From positions 1-64,000 of the forward strand of contig JAQWOH010000038.1 of NCBI GenBank assembly GCA_029245955.1: 64,000 nt of DNA, read 5' to 3'. Of this stretch, positions 36,701 to 45,150 are shown in pieces (positions within the stretch are counted from its first letter, which is position 1; each line of letters starts with the position of its first letter). The DNA is from Fuerstiella sp. Lineage in GTDB: Bacteria > Planctomycetota > Planctomycetia > Planctomycetales > Planctomycetaceae. The position numbers and the translations under genes were made by a program. Below the pieces are notes generated by a model, which saw nothing but the letters and a program-made list of their open reading frames with translations, searched no databases and was not told the DNA's origin.

Positions 36701-37678
36701 GATGGCTACAAGCTGTGGGCCAAAGACGCGAACTATCGTCACCGCCCGATTATCGTAGGCGAAAAAGTTCTGGCCGAACCATGGATTTACGATCTGCAGA
36801 CCGGCGAACAGCAGACTCGAAAACATCCGATCACTGGTGAAGACGTTCCCTGGTCAATGATGCGGACTGGTCATCACTGTGGCATGCTGACAGGGGCGGA
36901 CTCCGGGATGGTCATGTTCCGTTCCGGATTCACCGGATTCATGGACCTGGAACAGGACGCCGGTGTGCGACACTTCGCTGGTCATCGTCTGGGTTGCTGG
37001 ATCAACGCCGTACCGGCCAACGGTCTGGTGATGATTCCGGAAGCGAGTGCGGGCTGCGTGTGCCTGTTTTCCATCGCCTCCACCATTGTGCTGGAGCCAC
37101 GCGAAGCCCGGCGGCCATGGGCGATTTACAGCTCCGTTGGCACGAAGACTCCCGTCCGGCATCTGGCATTGAATCTGGGAGCTCCTGGTGATCGCAAAGA
37201 TGCTCACGGGACGGTGTGGTTGTCGTACCCGAGGTACAAGGCGTATCAGGAAACGTCACTGGACGTGAAACTCGATCTGAAGCCGCAGTTCGAAAGCAGG
37301 GGCGGATATCAGAGTGTCAATGAGTATGCGACTCGGCTTGGTGATGCGCAGGCTCCGTGGCTCTATACCTCATGGGCCAATGGACTGAAGGAATTGACTC
37401 TGCCATTGCTGGGTAAAGACGATGCACCGGCTACGTTTTCTGTCCAGCTGCATTTTGCGGATGTCCGCGAGGCAGACGAAGGGGCTACCTTCGATGTTCA
37501 GCTCAACGGCAAAACTGTACTGGCCGATGTGACGCTGGCGGCAGCAGGTGGTGAGGAAGCCAAGGCGATCGTTCATGAAGTCAAGGACGTCACAGTCACC
37601 GATAATCTGACAATTGCGCTCGTCTCCAAACAGGGCACCCCCTTGCTGAACGCGGTGAAAGTTCTGCGAAATGAGTAA
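33764..37678 (+). CDS. Exported PQQ-type beta-propeller with degenerate methyltransferase-like domain and malectin-like tail
   Basis: The protein is 1304 residues; ATG 33764 follows AAAGGAAAC at good spacing and opens a signal peptide ending near EAAD (about residue 27). ADWPTYRGDNGRTASS begins the propeller, with blades up to about 480. A helical insert at about 345-390 (KLRSEKDKVKADGIRKQI) is unusual. The inserted Rossmann segment (505-600) matches its relative at 7798-10842 but has lost motif I: VIDGQEGQ (509-516) stands where that protein has VDLGCGDGQ. IESDVAK and AAGVYGSRVTVHH remain. Propeller blades resume from about 640 to 1110. The last 165 residues form a malectin-like carbohydrate-binding beta-sandwich (FSVQLHFADVREADEGATFDV). 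Probably periplasmic or surface-located; substrate unknown. Confidence 0.85.
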   Translation: MRSFPLLCPMSTVFIALLPVGYEFTEAADWPTYRGDNGRTASSSEQIAVPLKAAWKYESPAPPEMAWSSGEGREIEGKQLGHRVKFDDVFHPVVVGGKLFFGATDDQLHCVDVATGATEWTFFAGAPIRLAPTVADGRAFFGSDDGHVYCVDAASGKLHWQFRGGPAEDWLLARGEMISRWPVRTGVLVDDGVAFFGAGIFPHEDVYLYAVNADDGSVIWKQDNLSAGDAGRNEISPQGYLLASEDLLFVPSGRTLPAAFDRRTGKLVHKRSHSWRSTAGGVVGGTKALLADDQLYSGGPHHLLAMTQAKGDVGFGWFAGRQMSVMGDAAFVATGTVVARLDRVDYAVNSRLRHKLEMDIYTLSRKLRSEKDKVKADGIRKQIAGANEGIRKIADVGVAWQKDTLDDAALLATPNVLFLGGDDGVTAYSADSGEVVWQAAVDGRARGLAVADGHLIVSTDKGSIHTFASGATTKAAPHVASGFSTSEAYQLAAKEILAQTGVNRGFCLVIDGQEGQLAYEIARQSELEVYVIESDVAKVAKARGNLSAAGVYGSRVTVHHFDATDIPYSNYFANLIVSDRFVQTGQSPTDPALVARHLKPAGGVMCFGQPGQSDTASGTEAVAKAVQSKSLTASEVTQQTDDGWTTLSRGMLPGAGSWSHQYGNPGNTAVSDDLRVKGGLGVLWYGDPGIGEMVNRHDGAVGPLAIGGRLFVQGETNIRAYDAYNGLFLWNYDNPDAIRTGVYMNVSPGNLAATADRLYHFVGEECFEVDAATGKQVRVHRLPASRDDGKHQWAYVAVQDGLLFGTATVMEDIDARNRRRGRRTKDATDGIFAIDLKTGKHLWDYQGQSISHRTIAIGPKRVFFIDSTITSEQRAEILQQDKSALEGLEGKEREIAEDRLKTADLRRAVGIDSRSGKQLWSHPVDVTDCSEIGIGGGMLTLMYQNNTLILGGANANGHYWKQFVAGEFSRRRLVALSADDGYKLWAKDANYRHRPIIVGEKVLAEPWIYDLQTGEQQTRKHPITGEDVPWSMMRTGHHCGMLTGADSGMVMFRSGFTGFMDLEQDAGVRHFAGHRLGCWINAVPANGLVMIPEASAGCVCLFSIASTIVLEPREARRPWAIYSSVGTKTPVRHLALNLGAPGDRKDAHGTVWLSYPRYKAYQETSLDVKLDLKPQFESRGGYQSVNEYATRLGDAQAPWLYTSWANGLKELTLPLLGKDDAPATFSVQLHFADVREADEGATFDVQLNGKTVLADVTLAAAGGEEAKAIVHEVKDVTVTDNLTIALVSKQGTPLLNAVKVLRNE

Positions 37679-38006
37679 CGCCTCGGCCTGAACTGCAGAT
37701 GTGTTCCGGCCGGAAGCTTGGCTCAGCTGCTGTGCCGTGCGGATCGTGTCACGCCATGATTAATCGGCAGAATTTGCCGCTGTGTGCCTATCGCAGTCTC
37801 GTATGCCGTTTGAGACTGCGTGAGGGAATCTGCGTTTCACGTTGCGTCCTTCAGACGGGCTTCGGATCTTGACTAAGCCGTATTACGCAGCGAAAGTCGC
37901 TCATCGCGTGACGGCATGCGCCGGCGCTTCGGCCGACGGATGCTCGCAAACGGCTCGACGCGGGTTCAGTGAACAGAACATTTATCAGCAGCGGGAGGAC
38001 GCCACT
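37679..38006. other. Interval with a short palindrome
   Basis: No gene seen. The perfect palindrome TTCCGGCCGGAA lies at 37704-37715, about 25 bases past the propeller stop; no T-run follows. The frame of the next gene is open back to 37842, but its ribosome-binding site places the start at 38007. Confidence 0.4.
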
Positions 38007-38519
38007 GTGTTTCTGATTGTGAGGCCAATACGGCTGGCGTGCAAGGCATTTGTCGCCGAATCGACTCCCGGACAACTCGCCCTGGGCTTCGCGCTGGGTG
38101 TGTTGATCGGTTTTGTACCCAAAGGAAACCTGCTGGCGCTGGTTCTTGGAGTCATCCTTGCGGGCTCACGAGCGAATCTGGGAATTGCGGCTGCGACCAT
38201 TCTTGTCGTGAGTTTCATTTCGCCGCTGTTGGATCCCGTGTCACACCAGATTGGTACGTGGCTGTTGGTCCACCCCTCACTCAACAGCGTCTGGACGGAA
38301 CTCTACAACACTCCTGTCATGCCATGGACCGCGTTCAACAATTCCGTGGTGCTGGGCAGTTTTATAGTTGGTGTTGTCACGCTGTATCCGGCATACCGCC
38401 TGTCGAAACCTGTGTTTGAAAAGTACTCCGCCAGGCTCACGGTCTGGGCGAAGCGTTTCTGGCTGACTCGGTTACTGATGGGTGTTGAATGGGCCAACGG
38501 GATGAGCCAGGCGGATTGA
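38007..38519 (+). CDS. TIGR03546-family membrane protein (DUF2062-like)
   Basis: The protein is 170 residues, starting at GTG 38007, chosen because GGGAGG lies eight bases upstream; the open frame extends back to 37842 without homology. The sequence AFVAESTPGQLALGFALGVLIGFVPKGNLLALVLGVIL is typical of TIGR03546/DUF2062 membrane proteins, with about four hydrophobic segments and a C-terminal cytoplasmic tail. TIGR03546 genes are found paired with TIGR03545 genes, and here the TIGR03545 gene follows 54 bases downstream, so the pair is an operon. Function of the pair is unknown. Confidence 0.82.
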   Translation: MFLIVRPIRLACKAFVAESTPGQLALGFALGVLIGFVPKGNLLALVLGVILAGSRANLGIAAATILVVSFISPLLDPVSHQIGTWLLVHPSLNSVWTELYNTPVMPWTAFNNSVVLGSFIVGVVTLYPAYRLSKPVFEKYSARLTVWAKRFWLTRLLMGVEWANGMSQAD

Positions 38520-38573
38520 GAGTCATCGGAGTACGGTGTCGGATTTGTTCGGAAGTTGCGCACGGAGGTGCAC

Positions 38574-40463
38574 ATGCGTTGGACATATGTAATACCGCGT
38601 CTGGTTATCGTCGCGTTGATTTGGGCATTCATGGCATTCGGATTCGATCCGCTGCTGCGATATTCTGCCATCCAGTCGCTGCAGGCTGTCACGGGAGCGA
38701 AGGTGGACATCGCGTCCGTGCGCACAGGTTTCTTTCCACCGCGTTTCTCCATCGACCGCGCGGCGGTCGCAAGCTATCGTAAACCGGGTGTGAATATGCT
38801 GCAGTTTGACAGCATGGATTTCAGTCTTGCCGGCGCGCCGCTGTTGCGTAAGTCGTACGTTGTTGAGGAAGCTGCGGTGACTGGTGTACGTTTTGGAACC
38901 CTCCGAAACGACGATGGTCAACTGAAAGGCACACTTCAAAGTGACGCACCGGAAACACCATCCTGGCTCATACAGAAGCTGACGGAGGCTGGTGACGATT
39001 GGCTGGAGAACTTCACCGAACAGGCGAAGGGACAGCTTGATCCAGACACGCTGGAGTCCTACAGGCTCGGCAACCAGCTGTACGGCAAATGGGATCAGCG
39101 TTTCACACAGATGAATGGAGAACTTGACGAAAAGAAGCAGCAGGCGAAATCGATTCGTAAGAAGATGGAACAGGCCAGGAAGGCAGAGCCCCTGCAGCAG
39201 GTTGAGCTCTATCTGCAACTGGCTCAACAGGCCGATGTGCTGATGCGTGAAACTCGTTCGATGCGGACTCAGGTACAGGGGATCGTGCCGGAGGTCAGGC
39301 ACGATTTTGCTCGGTTGGATCAGGCGAGAAAGAATGATCAACAGCAGGTGATGCAGCGGATTCAATTGCTGAAGCCGGACACGCGTCGGATTACGGAATC
39401 GCTGATCGGTGATCAGATGTATCTTCAGCTCCACCAGATTCTTTCCTGGCTGCAAACTGCCCGCAGCTATCAGGAAGAATTCAGGAAGCCAGCCCCGCCC
39501 GAGCGGCAACGGGGACGGGACTTCGAATTTTCCATCTTCGATCCCACGCCCAGGATGCTGTGCCGAAAAATATCGATCAGCGGTGAGTTGATGGTCGGCA
39601 GCATGCCAACACCGTTTGAGGCAGTCTTAACCGATGTGACAAGTGATCCGCAGCTTCTGGGTAAACCTGCTCTGCTGCGAGCCACTACGGTTGGCGAAAG
39701 CCCTTTTGAACTGATCGTGCAGCACGATGCCACGAAAAAAATCACTCAGACGGATCTGGCGGCCGAATATACGGACAGTGCTGAGCAACAGTTGTCGGCA
39801 GGCACGCCGGACGGTGACTGCCTGACCGCAAGGCTCAGCAACATGCAATGGGTGGCTCGACTAACGCTGGTAGAGAACCAGGTGCAGGGGCAAATAACGG
39901 TATCGTCAGACTTCGGCAGTCCGGAGTTTCGTGTAAAGAATGAACTGGCCGCCGGACTGGCGGGCGTTGTACAGCAGACACTGACAGGAATTCACCGGAT
40001 GAACGCATCGATTCGACTGGACGGGCCAATGCTGAAGCCCGACGTCAGCGTGACATCTGACCTGGGTGAACAGGTTGCAACCGGCTTTGAAACGGCCTAT
40101 GAGGAATACCTACCTCAGTTGCAGAGCTTATTGGTCGACAAGGTCAGCGGATATGTGGAGGAACAGCGACAACAGTTGGCCATGACGTTTGGCGGACGAC
40201 ACGAGCAGCTTCTGGCAGATAACACTCGAGTGCTGGAAGGACTGGGTCAGATTCGTCAGCTGGCGGCGGCTCTGAGGTCGGGCAAAGCGGACCCGAAGGC
40301 CGTGTTTCAAACGGTTTCTGAGTCTGGTGTCCTGTCCACAAAGGATCAGCAGAAAGCGGACGAAGTTATACAGAAGACGAATAAGGTCCTGGATGGCCTG
40401 GATGATCCGGCCAGGGCGTTCCAGCGGGCGCTACCCGGCCTGCGGAAGAAACTGTTCCGCTGA
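38574..40463 (+). CDS. TIGR03545-family protein
   Basis: The protein is 629 residues. ATG 38574 has GGAGG at good spacing. An N-terminal membrane segment (about residues 4-22) is followed by a large external part. It contains an AsmA-like beginning (AIQSLQAVTGAKVDIASVRTGFFPPRFSI), coiled-coil segments near 175-250, and a long C-terminal helical region. This matches TIGR03545, the regular partner of TIGR03546. The AsmA-like N-terminus suggests a role in envelope lipid or membrane organisation, which remains inference. Confidence 0.82.
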   Translation: MRWTYVIPRLVIVALIWAFMAFGFDPLLRYSAIQSLQAVTGAKVDIASVRTGFFPPRFSIDRAAVASYRKPGVNMLQFDSMDFSLAGAPLLRKSYVVEEAAVTGVRFGTLRNDDGQLKGTLQSDAPETPSWLIQKLTEAGDDWLENFTEQAKGQLDPDTLESYRLGNQLYGKWDQRFTQMNGELDEKKQQAKSIRKKMEQARKAEPLQQVELYLQLAQQADVLMRETRSMRTQVQGIVPEVRHDFARLDQARKNDQQQVMQRIQLLKPDTRRITESLIGDQMYLQLHQILSWLQTARSYQEEFRKPAPPERQRGRDFEFSIFDPTPRMLCRKISISGELMVGSMPTPFEAVLTDVTSDPQLLGKPALLRATTVGESPFELIVQHDATKKITQTDLAAEYTDSAEQQLSAGTPDGDCLTARLSNMQWVARLTLVENQVQGQITVSSDFGSPEFRVKNELAAGLAGVVQQTLTGIHRMNASIRLDGPMLKPDVSVTSDLGEQVATGFETAYEEYLPQLQSLLVDKVSGYVEEQRQQLAMTFGGRHEQLLADNTRVLEGLGQIRQLAAALRSGKADPKAVFQTVSESGVLSTKDQQKADEVIQKTNKVLDGLDDPARAFQRALPGLRKKLFR

Positions 40464-40483
40464 GGCCGGGGCCGGGCTCGCGT

Positions 40484-41158
40484 TCAAAGTTGTTTTATGC
40501 GAATGCTCCGCCAGGATACATCGAAGGGGCCGCTACCCCGTTTGATACCGTGTACCTGCAGCCCGATCTTTCCCTTCGGATGAGTCCTGTAGATGCCGTC
40601 GTGCGTGAGATCTGCGACCTTTTGTCCGTTGATCCACGTTTGAATGCGAGCACCTTTGGCGACTACGCGGTAGCTGTTCCACTCGTTGTTCTTAATGTGA
40701 TCGTGTGAGTGCGACTTGTCCTTTGGGGCTTCGGACAGCCAGCCGAGTCCTGTGGCTTCGCCGTAGACATAACCTGCCTGACCAGGACTGGCTTCGATCT
40801 CAACCTGGGGTCCGAAGAATCGCCCCTCTTTACCATCCTCTTTGGTTTGCTCCCGTGATCGAATCTGGACGCCTGAGTTCAGCTGGTTGTGCACTTTGAC
40901 TTCGAATTCCAATTCGAAATCGCCGTATTCCCCGGCTGAGGCAAGGAACGTGTTTTCACTTCCTTCAACAGTCACACCATGGATCGCTCCGTCACGGACG
41001 TTGTACTCGGCAACTCCTCTGGAGGCACGTGTCCATCCATTCAGTGTTCTGCCGTCAAACAGGCTCTGCCAGCCATCGTCTGCCACGGCCAGTCCGGGAG
41101 CGACAGCCACAAGCAGGCCGAAGGTGACAAGGATTGATCGGCAAGTGTTGCGAGCCAT
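40484..41158 (-). CDS. Exported DUF1080 (3-keto-disaccharide hydrolase-type) protein
   Basis: The protein is 224 residues from ATG 41158, with a signal peptide ending near LAVADD. The DUF1080 core is clear: GWQSLFDGRTLNGWTRA, then YGDFELEFEVKVHNQLNSGVQIRS, GYEVEIEA-like FGPQVEIEA, NNEWNSYRVVAKGARIQTWING and GKIGLQVHG. DUF1080 is a concanavalin-like jelly roll, abundant in planctomycetes and Bacteroidetes. Some members hydrolyse 3-keto-glycosides; most are untested. The gene converges with the TIGR03545 gene. It probably acts on sugars in the periplasm or at the surface. Confidence 0.9.
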   Translation of the reverse strand: MARNTCRSILVTFGLLVAVAPGLAVADDGWQSLFDGRTLNGWTRASRGVAEYNVRDGAIHGVTVEGSENTFLASAGEYGDFELEFEVKVHNQLNSGVQIRSREQTKEDGKEGRFFGPQVEIEASPGQAGYVYGEATGLGWLSEAPKDKSHSHDHIKNNEWNSYRVVAKGARIQTWINGQKVADLTHDGIYRTHPKGKIGLQVHGIKRGSGPFDVSWRSIRIKQL

Positions 41159-41382
41159 ATAGAAACATCCTCCGGAGTCATGATTATGGGGTGGCACCGG
41201 CGTAGTTCCGGCTGATGTTATAGGATGGCGACCGTCGCCGTGGAATTCAAATGTGTGCAGAGTCGAACACGTTCAGTGCTGGTTCGAGGTGCGATGATGA
41301 AGCTGCATTGAAGCCAGCCGTCGGGTTTCCGCAGACTCGGTCAATACGACTCATGCATGGGCCGGTTTGACAGTGTCGAAGG

Positions 41383-41739
41383 TCACTCACCAAGCACATC
41401 TTCGACATCGATTTCCGGTGCTGCGGGCATCGCCTGGGCTGATGGCTCATCTGTAAACAGCAGGGGACCCATTTCTGCTTTGATACTGTCCAGGTACAGC
41501 CGCAGTCTGGCGTACAGTTCAGCCGTGAATTCTTCCGCCTGCAGAACTGCAAGCGTGTGATCCAGAATCTGTTGATCGCTGACTTCTTCCGAGTCATAGA
41601 TCTTGGCGGCCCCGCGCAGGTCCATTAGCTTCGGCAGGTACGCCTGCCTGAGATGTTCGCTTAACTCGCGAGCGAGGTGATTTGCCTTTTTGAGGCGATC
41701 ACCTAACGGAAGGTTTTCAATTTCACCGGAATCCACCAT
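41383..41739 (-). CDS. Small helical protein of unknown function
   Basis: The protein is 118 residues, soluble and mostly helical, opening MVDSGEIENLPLGDRLKKAN, with an acidic, proline/alanine-rich tail ending DVEDVLGE. No signal peptide or membrane segment and no motif I recognise. The amphipathic pattern in the middle (ARELSEHLRQAYLPKLMDL, TAELYARLRLYLDSIKAEM) looks like a compact helical bundle, supporting a real gene. It stands between the DUF1080 gene and dapL, all on the minus strand, but gaps of about 130-220 bases do not suggest an operon. Confidence 0.6.
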   Translation of the reverse strand: MVDSGEIENLPLGDRLKKANHLARELSEHLRQAYLPKLMDLRGAAKIYDSEEVSDQQILDHTLAVLQAEEFTAELYARLRLYLDSIKAEMGPLLFTDEPSAQAMPAAPEIDVEDVLGE

Positions 41740-41872
41740 TGTTGGTCACCACAACAGAAGGACGCGAACCACCTATTAGACCGGGCTGGTGTAGGGTTCG
41801 TCAACGCAAAACGTCATGCTGCGTGGCACGCGCACCCTGTAAAGGCTCATTTTTGAGGTGAATTCCGCAGAT

Positions 41873-43105
41873 TTAATGGACGGCGGATTTGAATCGCTCG
41901 ATCGCAGTTTCAACGTTTTCTCGACTATTGAATGCACTAAGACGGAAGTAGCCCTCCCCCGAGGCACCAAAGCCGCTGCCCGGTGTGCCGACCAGATGCC
42001 CCCTGTTCAGTAACAGGTCGAAAAAATCCCAGCTGCTCAGGTTATTGGGTGTCCTGAGCCAGACGTAGGGTGCGTTTTCGCCACCGTAAACCTTAATTCC
42101 TACGGCCTCGAGGCCTTCTTTCAGTAAACGCGCGTTTGTCATATAGAAGTCGATCAGGCCCTTCATCTGCTGCCGGCCTTCAGGGCTGTATGCGGCGGCA
42201 GCACCTTTCTGCACGATGAATGACGCACCATTGAACTTTGTCGACTGACGGCGGTTCCACAGTTGGTGAAGCGCAACCTGTGTGCCACATGAAGCCGTGG
42301 CTTTCAGGTCCTTGGGTACGACCGTGAACGCACATCGAACACCAGTGAAGCCGACATTCTTGCTGAAGCTGCGAAACTCAATCGCAACCTCTCTGGCGCC
42401 CTCAATTTCATAGATGGAATGCGGAATGGAGTCGTCAGAAATAAAGGCTTCGTAGGCCGCGTCGAACATGATGAGACTGTCGTTGGCGCGGGCATAGTCA
42501 ACCCACTTCTGCAGTGTCTCCCGTGATGCAACTGTGCCAGTGGGATTGTTGGGGTAACACAAATAGATAACGTCAACTCGTTCTGCAGGAAGTTCAGGGA
42601 CGAATCCATTTTCTTCAGTCACGGGAAGGTATACCAGACCCGCATACCGACCGCTTTCATCCGCGTTACCCGTATGCCCAGCCATGACATTCGTGTCGAC
42701 ATAAACAGGGTACACAGGATCAGTGACTGCAATTCGATTGTCCGTTCCCAGAATGTCAAGGATGTTGCCGGTGTCACATTTGGACCCGTCAGACACAAAG
42801 ATCTCGTCCGCTGAGACGTTGACACCTCGGTTCTGATAGTCATGCTCCGAGATCGGTTCGCGCAGAAACCCATAACCCTGCTCCGGACCGTATCCGTGAA
42901 ACGTTGGTGCGTCTGCCATGTCGTCAACGGCAGCATGCATCGCTGCAACGATCGCCGGGGGAAGCGGTTCGGTGACGTCTCCGATACCCAGTTTGATGAC
43001 CTGCGCATCAGGGTTTGCTTCTGCGAAGGCATTGACCCGGCGAGCGATTTCGGGAAACAGATAACCGGCTTTGAGCTTAAGATAATTCTCGTTGATACGG
43101 ACCAT
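41873..43105 (-). CDS. dapL: LL-diaminopimelate aminotransferase
   Basis: The protein is 410 residues, the usual DapL length, from ATG 43105 with AGGAG seven bases upstream. It opens [20 protein letters not shown], as in chlamydial and plant DapL. Other family segments are [48 protein letters not shown], and the PLP lysine region [14 protein letters not shown]. DapL converts tetrahydrodipicolinate directly to LL-diaminopimelate, bypassing the succinylase/acetylase steps, and feeds lysine and peptidoglycan synthesis. Chlamydiae, cyanobacteria, planctomycetes and plants use this route. It fits the peptidoglycan amidase gene in the same window. Confidence 0.95.
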   Translation of the reverse strand: MVRINENYLKLKAGYLFPEIARRVNAFAEANPDAQVIKLGIGDVTEPLPPAIVAAMHAAVDDMADAPTFHGYGPEQGYGFLREPISEHDYQNRGVNVSADEIFVSDGSKCDTGNILDILGTDNRIAVTDPVYPVYVDTNVMAGHTGNADESGRYAGLVYLPVTEENGFVPELPAERVDVIYLCYPNNPTGTVASRETLQKWVDYARANDSLIMFDAAYEAFISDDSIPHSIYEIEGAREVAIEFRSFSKNVGFTGVRCAFTVVPKDLKATASCGTQVALHQLWNRRQSTKFNGASFIVQKGAAAAYSPEGRQQMKGLIDFYMTNARLLKEGLEAVGIKVYGGENAPYVWLRTPNNLSSWDFFDLLLNRGHLVGTPGSGFGASGEGYFRLSAFNSRENVETAIERFKSAVH

Positions 43106-43517
43106 AGAGCAACTCCTGGGGGCAGATGGGGCCAATGTGTGATGATGTGTCGGTCGGAAACAGCATCGCTCTCCTGGATCGTGGCTGCCAATTGCCACTT
43201 CAGAGCCATGTTCTTATTGTCGTATACGATACCGGCTTGCGGGACTAACGAAACTGCCAACGAAGAACGTTCCTTGTGGTCGGAACTGTGCGTTAAACGA
43301 CGTAGCGGGGCAGCGGCACCTCATGCAATGCTCGGATGACGCGCGGCCCGGTCTGCGAACGTGCTGTTGTGACGAATTCTGTCCGGGATTTCAAACTTGC
43401 ACTTCTGGTCACTCATGAAAAAACGAGGATGACCGGAATTGGCCATCCTCGTAAATTCATTTAAATGCCGATGTTCGGAATGGTTAGTAACGTTGCTGTC
43501 TGTGGCTTCCCGCTGGA
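43106..43517. other. Interval upstream of dapL
   Basis: No gene seen. It contains the terminator at 43417-43454 and, near 43106-43250, the probable dapL promoter. Confidence 0.4.
43417..43454 (-). terminator. Strong intrinsic terminator of the lipoprotein gene
   Basis: On the minus strand ACGAGGATGgCC pairs with GGtCATCCTCGT across a 6-base loop, followed by six Ts. It lies about 65 bases past the stop of the 43518-43793 gene. Confidence 0.9.
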
Positions 43518-43793
43518 CTACTCAGCTTCTTCCGTGCCTTCTGCAGCTTCTTCCGTGCCTTCCACAGCTTCTTCTGTGCCTTCTGCAGCTTCTTCTGTGC
43601 CTTCCACAGCTTCTTCTGCTACTGCTTCGTGCATGGCTCCACCGCCAACACCCGAACCAGCTTCCATTCCCATTGCGTGTCCAGCGTTACCTGTTGGGTT
43701 GGCGTCCGAGGTGCCGGTGTCGGCGCCTTCGCCACAACCGATGATTAGCGCCAGGCCGAGCGACAATACACTCAGGAATTTGCAATTTGCCAT
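43518..43793 (-). CDS. Small repeat-tailed lipoprotein
   Basis: The protein is 91 residues. ATG 43793 has GGAGG eight bases upstream. The signal peptide has a lipobox (LALIIGC, Cys20), so the mature part is lipid-anchored. A short Gly/Ala/Met-rich part (about 21-60) is followed by four heptads EGTEEAA/EGTEEAV, each encoded by 21 bases (43521-43604), giving a very acidic tail. No enzymatic domain. Tandem acidic repeats suggest a spacer or a binding tail; copy number may vary between strains. The gene has its own terminator. Confidence 0.8.
   Translation of the reverse strand: MANCKFLSVLSLGLALIIGCGEGADTGTSDANPTGNAGHAMGMEAGSGVGGGAMHEAVAEEAVEGTEEAAEGTEEAVEGTEEAAEGTEEAE
43521..43604 (-). repeat. 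21-bp in-frame tandem repeat (four copies)
   Basis: Four 21-base units encode EGTEEA(A/V/E). Units differ by a few synonymous or single-residue changes. They form the C-terminus of the lipoprotein at 43518-43793. Confidence 0.85.
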
Positions 43794-44202
43794 ACCAGTG
43801 TCCTCCGAGTCATGTTCAGTTTTGGATGTTTTCAGAGCAATCGGTGAAATATTCACCACGTCGTTGCGCGGTAATCTTTCAGATCTGAGAGGAAATGCAA
43901 GAAGGACCACCAATAATCCAGCAAAGTTTGAAAATTGGCGACGACAAGACGACCTGTGTTGTCGGATCCGGGATTAGTTCCTGTAGAAAACTGTTTCGAA
44001 ATCCTGAATTCCACGCGATGTGCGTCCCGACAAGGTTCGGACGTCTGTTGTCGGTTCACACCTCGCAGATCGCTTGCTTACGTGGAATGTCGAGCCGAAC
44101 TGATACCATATACCCGGTCACATCTTCGAGTGGCCCAGCCATCATTGACTGTGAGATTTGCGTACAGTCAGCTGGGATCGGAACGATATAGGGAAAGCAA
44201 AA
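43794..44202. other. Divergent promoter interval
   Basis: No gene or structure recognised. It separates the minus-strand lipoprotein gene from the plus-strand hypothetical gene and should contain both promoters. Confidence 0.35.
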
Positions 44203-45009
44203 ATGTCTGTGAACGTCTGTCGGTTCTCTGATTCGTTCGTCACTTTCCGACTCGACTTCGAACGTAAGCCGCCGGCTACGGTCAGTCATCAGCCACTGTA
44301 CAGCCTGAACAATGCGCGGATTCAGATCGAATGCCGCTGCCTGATCTCTGAAAAAAGTACCGGTGTGACACAGAGCTTTGTGCTGGGGGCGAGCTGCAAG
44401 ACAGAACGCGTGGGCGTCGACCGCGATATCTGGACGAGTCCGAATGCCGATTTTGCCCCAATCTTCTCACATGATCGGTTCATGAATATCAAGACGTTCG
44501 CCCGCGCGGGTGTTGAAGTCGAACGCTACCCATCCGGCAGCGGAACGCAGTCGGATCGACAGTCGGGCCGTGTTGAGGATGTGTTCGATGATGTACGTAT
44601 CGATATTGCGGAAGCAGACGCCGATGTGCTCGAAACGGCCAGTGACATCGTGCAGGCGACTCTTGCCAATGAGCCACTTGTCGGGCAGACCACGATTGAA
44701 AACGATCGGTACTCAGCTCTGATTGAATACCCTGTGAAGACCATGAACGCTAATGAACGCGATCTGATTTATCAGACAGACACCGGGCCGGTGCTGCTGC
44801 CGGACCTGTCGCTTCCGCCGGACGAACTGATGTCCGGTTTTCAGCTCGCGTTTGCGGCGTACAACTGTCCGAACTGGATTGAACTGCTGGTGCGTGTGCC
44901 GACCGAAATCTCAAAATCGGCCAGCGTGTTTCACTATTCCAGCCCTATTCGGTTTAACTGCGAGAATCAAATCCTGAGAATAGGCTGCGGTGAAGTTAAA
45001 CACTCGTGA
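44203..45009 (+). CDS. Hypothetical soluble protein
   Basis: The protein is 268 residues. ATG 44203 follows GGGAAAG; the frame is open 15 codons upstream. No signal peptide or membrane segment. The sequence looks like beta-rich domains (RIQIECRCLISEKSTGVTQSFVLG, MNIKTFARAGVEVERYPSG) with a later SLPPDELMSGFQLAFAAYNCPNWIELLVRVP. I do not recognise the family. About 140 bases separate it from the sulfatase start, so it may be co-transcribed, but nothing links the two functionally. Confidence 0.65.
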   Translation: MSVNVCRFSDSFVTFRLDFERKPPATVSHQPLYSLNNARIQIECRCLISEKSTGVTQSFVLGASCKTERVGVDRDIWTSPNADFAPIFSHDRFMNIKTFARAGVEVERYPSGSGTQSDRQSGRVEDVFDDVRIDIAEADADVLETASDIVQATLANEPLVGQTTIENDRYSALIEYPVKTMNANERDLIYQTDTGPVLLPDLSLPPDELMSGFQLAFAAYNCPNWIELLVRVPTEISKSASVFHYSSPIRFNCENQILRIGCGEVKHS

Positions 45010-45150
45010 AGTCGAACAGAAACTGTTTCAGGCGGTCATGCAGAAGGTGATTGAAACGTCTTGGTGTATGGCAAGACCTTTGCCCTCCCAACTGATTCTG
45101 TGTCGGGTGTGGGACTCAACTTCCTCCCGGTACGATTGAAAGGAAGTCCA

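Noticed and set aside
38523-39509. 328-residue minus-strand frame opposite the TIGR03545 gene
   Set aside because: Leucine-rich antisense shadow; the plus strand has a ribosome-binding site and family match.
43521-43604. CRISPR-like array or non-coding satellite
   Set aside because: Units are 21 bases, in frame and encode heptads of a lipoprotein.
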